A stretch of DNA of 64,000 nt from Luzula sylvatica (Eukaryota; Streptophyta; Magnoliopsida; Poales; Juncaceae). A model generated the notes under the pieces. That model saw nothing but the letters and a program-made list of their open reading frames with translations. It was not told where the DNA came from and did no database searches. The stretch covers positions 37,066,908 to 37,130,907 of the forward strand of contig OX326959.1 in NCBI GenBank assembly GCA_946800325.1, read 5' to 3'. This document shows, in pieces, positions 61,443 through 64,000 of this stretch. Numbering within the stretch: the first letter of the stretch is position 1; the number at the start of each line of letters is the position of its first letter. The position numbers and the translations under genes are program-made.

Positions 61443-61545
61443 TGTGTCGACAATGTGTTGGGTCAAAATCTATCTTAAATAGTTATTTGATTAGTAGATT
61501 TTGATTTTGCGCTATCAAACCTATTCCACCGTGTTTGTTCGATGC
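61443..61545 (-). pseudogene. Upstream continuation of the LINE remnant
   Basis: The minus strand reads HGGIGLIAQNQNLLIK then LFKIDFDPTH, the segment that precedes the zf-RVT region in plant LINEs (GG.G.....N.ALL.KW). Contains a stop in place of Trp. Confidence 0.6.
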
Positions 61546-61939
61546 ACATATTTTTTCTCATCGGACTAACGCTAAACCCGCTAAACACACCCCCCCCCCC
61601 CCCTCCCCCTTGACAATGTTATTTTTCTTATTAGTCAAGTTGGGAGAAGAAAAAATTGCATATAGTAGGAGGATAATGTTTGCGGTACAGATTTAATTAG
61701 GACGATTCTTCCTCCTAGTGATAGCTTTTTGCCGTTCCACGTATTTAATCTTGTTTTTTTTTAAGGAATAACGACAGCGATACGCGCTCGATCTATTTTT
61801 TATTATTATTATAATTAAAGGGAAAAAGTTTTTTATAAATATTTACATTAGCTCCTCTCGAAGCAGTTACCATAGCATGGTGAAGAAAACTACGCACTAA
61901 GAATTTTGCGGAAGTGATGAATAGTTTTTTAACAAAATC
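61546..61939. other. Spacer with poly-C run
   Basis: A C-rich run near 61587-61611; otherwise nothing recognised. Probably decayed LINE sequence. Confidence 0.35.
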
Positions 61940-62165
61940 AGCTCCATTTATATGCTAGGTCCTTTACCACCGGTGTAAGAAGACAATACATCATCGCTTT
62001 TCTATCGAAAATTCGTCGGTTCCGTTCACGTCATATGGTCCAAATTGTAGCTAGCCAAAGCATATTCCATTTCTTTGCCTCGGTGGCATTCACTCTTCTT
62101 CTTGTTTGGAACCACATATCTTCGAGTGTTGCGTCCGTGGTACAAACCGCGGGTTGCAACATTCG
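61940..62165 (-). pseudogene. Second LINE-derived fragment (C-terminal end)
   Basis: The minus strand reads EDMWFQTRRRV, then AKKWNMLWLATIWTI, a TGA in place of TGG, then RERNRRIFDRKA. Plant LINE proteins end with a similar block (W..L....W.IWKERN.R.F). It lies upstream, on the minus strand, of a more N-terminal region, so it belongs to another copy or a rearranged one. Confidence 0.6.
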
Positions 62166-62979
62166 GTCTTCTCCATGTATTTAGTCTTTGCTTTTATCTC
62201 TTTCACGCTATCGTTATACTATTTGAAGCAGAATTGATACTATTTTTTTTTTATCTTTTCTTTCTCAAATTCTACATATTTGTTACGCAACCCACGATGA
62301 CTGGGTGTTCTTCTATGCATTTTTTACCGTACCTAATCTCTTCTCGTTACGTGACACGTGAATAAAATTCGGGGAAAAAATGTGGGTTCTTATCAATACT
62401 CCAGCTGAAAGCTACTAAAGCTATCCGAGCTAAGAATTTCGTTATGGAACTTCATGGTGAAGCCCCCCTTTTAATGTGTTGGTTAGAAAAACGGACCATA
62501 CAGCCGTTTTATAGAAGGTGCAAAGGAAAACGGAAAGACTTGGCAAGTGAGCCATACGCCTTTGGCACTCTCACCGTGATGGTTCTTGTGACGTTTGGTC
62601 CAGCCTAACAAGCCAAAAACGTTATTAAATGAAAAATTATAACAGCATAAAAGGAACTTGCTCCACCAAAGAAACCGAAAAAAAAAAGCAATTGAGTATT
62701 ATTTTTTCAAATTTAATTCTCACACTCATTAAATGTCCATTAATGATTTTTCATTTCAAAATATGCGTGGTAAATGCGGGATAAAATGTGCAGGGTGCAT
62801 ATATTTATTCGAGAAAATCAATGATTTTGTACACCCCGCATTGAAAATTCTCAACTCTACCTACACCCATCAATGATATTCTGTACTTATTCTTGAATCA
62901 AAAGAATCTTTGTTGTATTTGCTTAGAAGTCTTAAAAGAGGATTAGAGAGATCAAATGCCATGCACTGAAATATATTGT
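62166..62979. other. Intergenic stretch
   Basis: No clear feature. May include more decayed LINE sequence. Confidence 0.35.
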
Positions 62980-62987
62980 AGCATAAC

Positions 62988-63496
62988 CTATGTTGTACGG
63001 ATACGAATACGGATATCGTATCCGACACGATACGGATACGGCGATACGACAGTTTTCGAAAAAACATAGGATACGATACGTCTATTATATATAATATTTT
63101 ATTATTTTATTCATTATAATTTATATATTAAATATTTTTTATTTTTATGTATATCATATTTTGACATAAAATATACTCAAATTTTGTCATTGCAGAAATC
63201 AACTCATATTAAGTAAATGTTTATTATATTTAGTTGTTTATTTATATGTATTACTCATTTATTTCGATTTAAAATTTATAAATTTTTGTTTTCAAGTATA
63301 TTTATTGATGCGTTATAAGTATCCGACAAGTATCTGGAAGTATCCGAAAAGTATTCGCTATTGTATTAGAATAAACTATTCGGATACGACACGTGGAGTA
63401 TCAGATACATATCCGACGAGTATCCGACGAGTATCGGTATCTGATACGAGATCCGATACGATACGGCTTGATTTTTGAAATATCCGCGTAACCTAG
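62988..63496. mobile_element. Short hAT-like MITE of the CTATGTTG family (509 bp)
   Basis: Begins CTATGTTGTACGGATACG and ends ATATCCGCGTAACCTAG. Perfect 8-bp target duplication AGCATAAC at 62980-62987 and 63497-63504. The interior has GATACG/TATCCG repeats at both ends and an AT-rich middle with no open frame. Confidence 0.87.
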
Positions 63497-63504
63497 AGCA
63501 TAAC

Positions 63505-63934
63505 TAATTTAGTTACCACCCCAACATATTTGACATTTGGTATAATTATTTTGAATAAATTTTCTCCTTGCCATTAACAATTGTCAAATGACTCATAACA
63601 TAGATGGTTGAGTGTGAGACACAAAAAGTCATATGTTATGAGAAATTGTAGGTTCGATCTTTATTGGAATAAAAATAAAATTATATATCAATAATGAAAA
63701 CGATTGCTTGTCGGATACTATTGAAAAAAAAAGTTTTAAAAGAAACTGTCGTTGCCGTTTGGTATAACATGGAGAAAATGTTGGAGATTTTAAACAAATC
63801 ACTGCTCTATTATTTCTTTTTTCAATTATATAAACTAATATTTATTTATCTATTCTATTTTGGGCTCGTTGCATGTTGGTCCATATATTTTGCTCAATAT
63901 AATATTCATGTGCATAATACATAAAAAGTGACGT
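63505..63934. other. AT-rich intergenic stretch
   Basis: A 76-codon frame at 63694-63924 has no family resemblance and AT-driven composition; not called. Confidence 0.4.
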
Positions 63935-64000
63935 TATTGCAAGAGCTAACATGACTAAATTGAGAGCGATTTCAATTTTTTTTAATCAAATGATCACTAT
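63935..64000. repeat. Terminus of a Mutator-like MITE running off the window
   Basis: GTGACGTTATTGCAAGAGCT followed by AACATGACTAAATTGAGAGC is the inverse of the end seen at 14131-14195 and resembles the right end of 31630-32071. Confidence 0.6.

Noticed and set aside
61586..61612. Poly-C run as a structured element
   Set aside because: A simple homopolymer run; no adjoining features to give it meaning.

Overview
The window is nuclear DNA of a flowering plant, probably a dicot. The evidence is GT-AG introns that are AT-rich, plant-type gene families (plant fimbrin, RhoGDI, a mitochondrial-type PPR protein, a SEN1-like helicase starting MGSRG...FDLNE), a plant-type U2 snRNA gene, and dense plant transposable elements (Copia, CACTA, hAT, Mutator-like). 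The species cannot be fixed from the sequence alone.

Layout. 1-117: last codons of a gene cut by the window edge. 1823-7349: a complete, apparently recent Copia retrotransposon with identical 177-bp LTRs and an open 1688-aa gag-pol on the minus strand. 8372-9335: a solo LTR. About 10.65-11.04 kb: decayed hAT transposase. 11.5-24.0 kb is the main gene block: a RING protein with SUMO-interacting stretches (+), fimbrin (+), RhoGDI (-) and a PPR protein (-). 24.4-35.1 kb is a nest of DNA elements and a solo LTR built into a degraded duplicate of the PIG-S/helicase intergenic region. 35.7-44.9 kb: PIG-S (+), with a one-base frameshift in exon 4, then a SEN1-like helicase (+). 46.2-46.8 kb: a short BAG-like ubiquitin-fold protein (-). 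From 47 kb to the end repeats dominate: Mutator-like and hAT-like short elements, a solo LTR split by a 3.4-kb CACTA element, a U2 snRNA gene at 56.1 kb, a Mutator-like element carrying an ISU1/IscU exon (a Pack-MULE), and LINE remnants.

How the genes relate. There is no operon logic. The genes are separately transcribed housekeeping functions: SUMO-directed ubiquitination, actin bundling, ROP GTPase control, organelle RNA processing, GPI-anchor attachment, RNA/DNA unwinding and spliceosomal RNA. From memory, the Arabidopsis homologues of PIG-S, the RING protein and RhoGDI all lie on upper chromosome 3 (AT3G07xxx), so this may be an old conserved block.

Most notable: the Pack-MULE with an IscU exon that stops just past its splice junction; two related solo LTRs that keep paired short palindromes at the same place but with different sequences; a tandem pair of short hAT-like elements with three copies of the same 8-bp target; a helicase leader duplicated upstream of PIG-S; and a STUbL-like protein with four SIM-like stretches. 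All element boundaries were read by eye from termini and target-site duplications.
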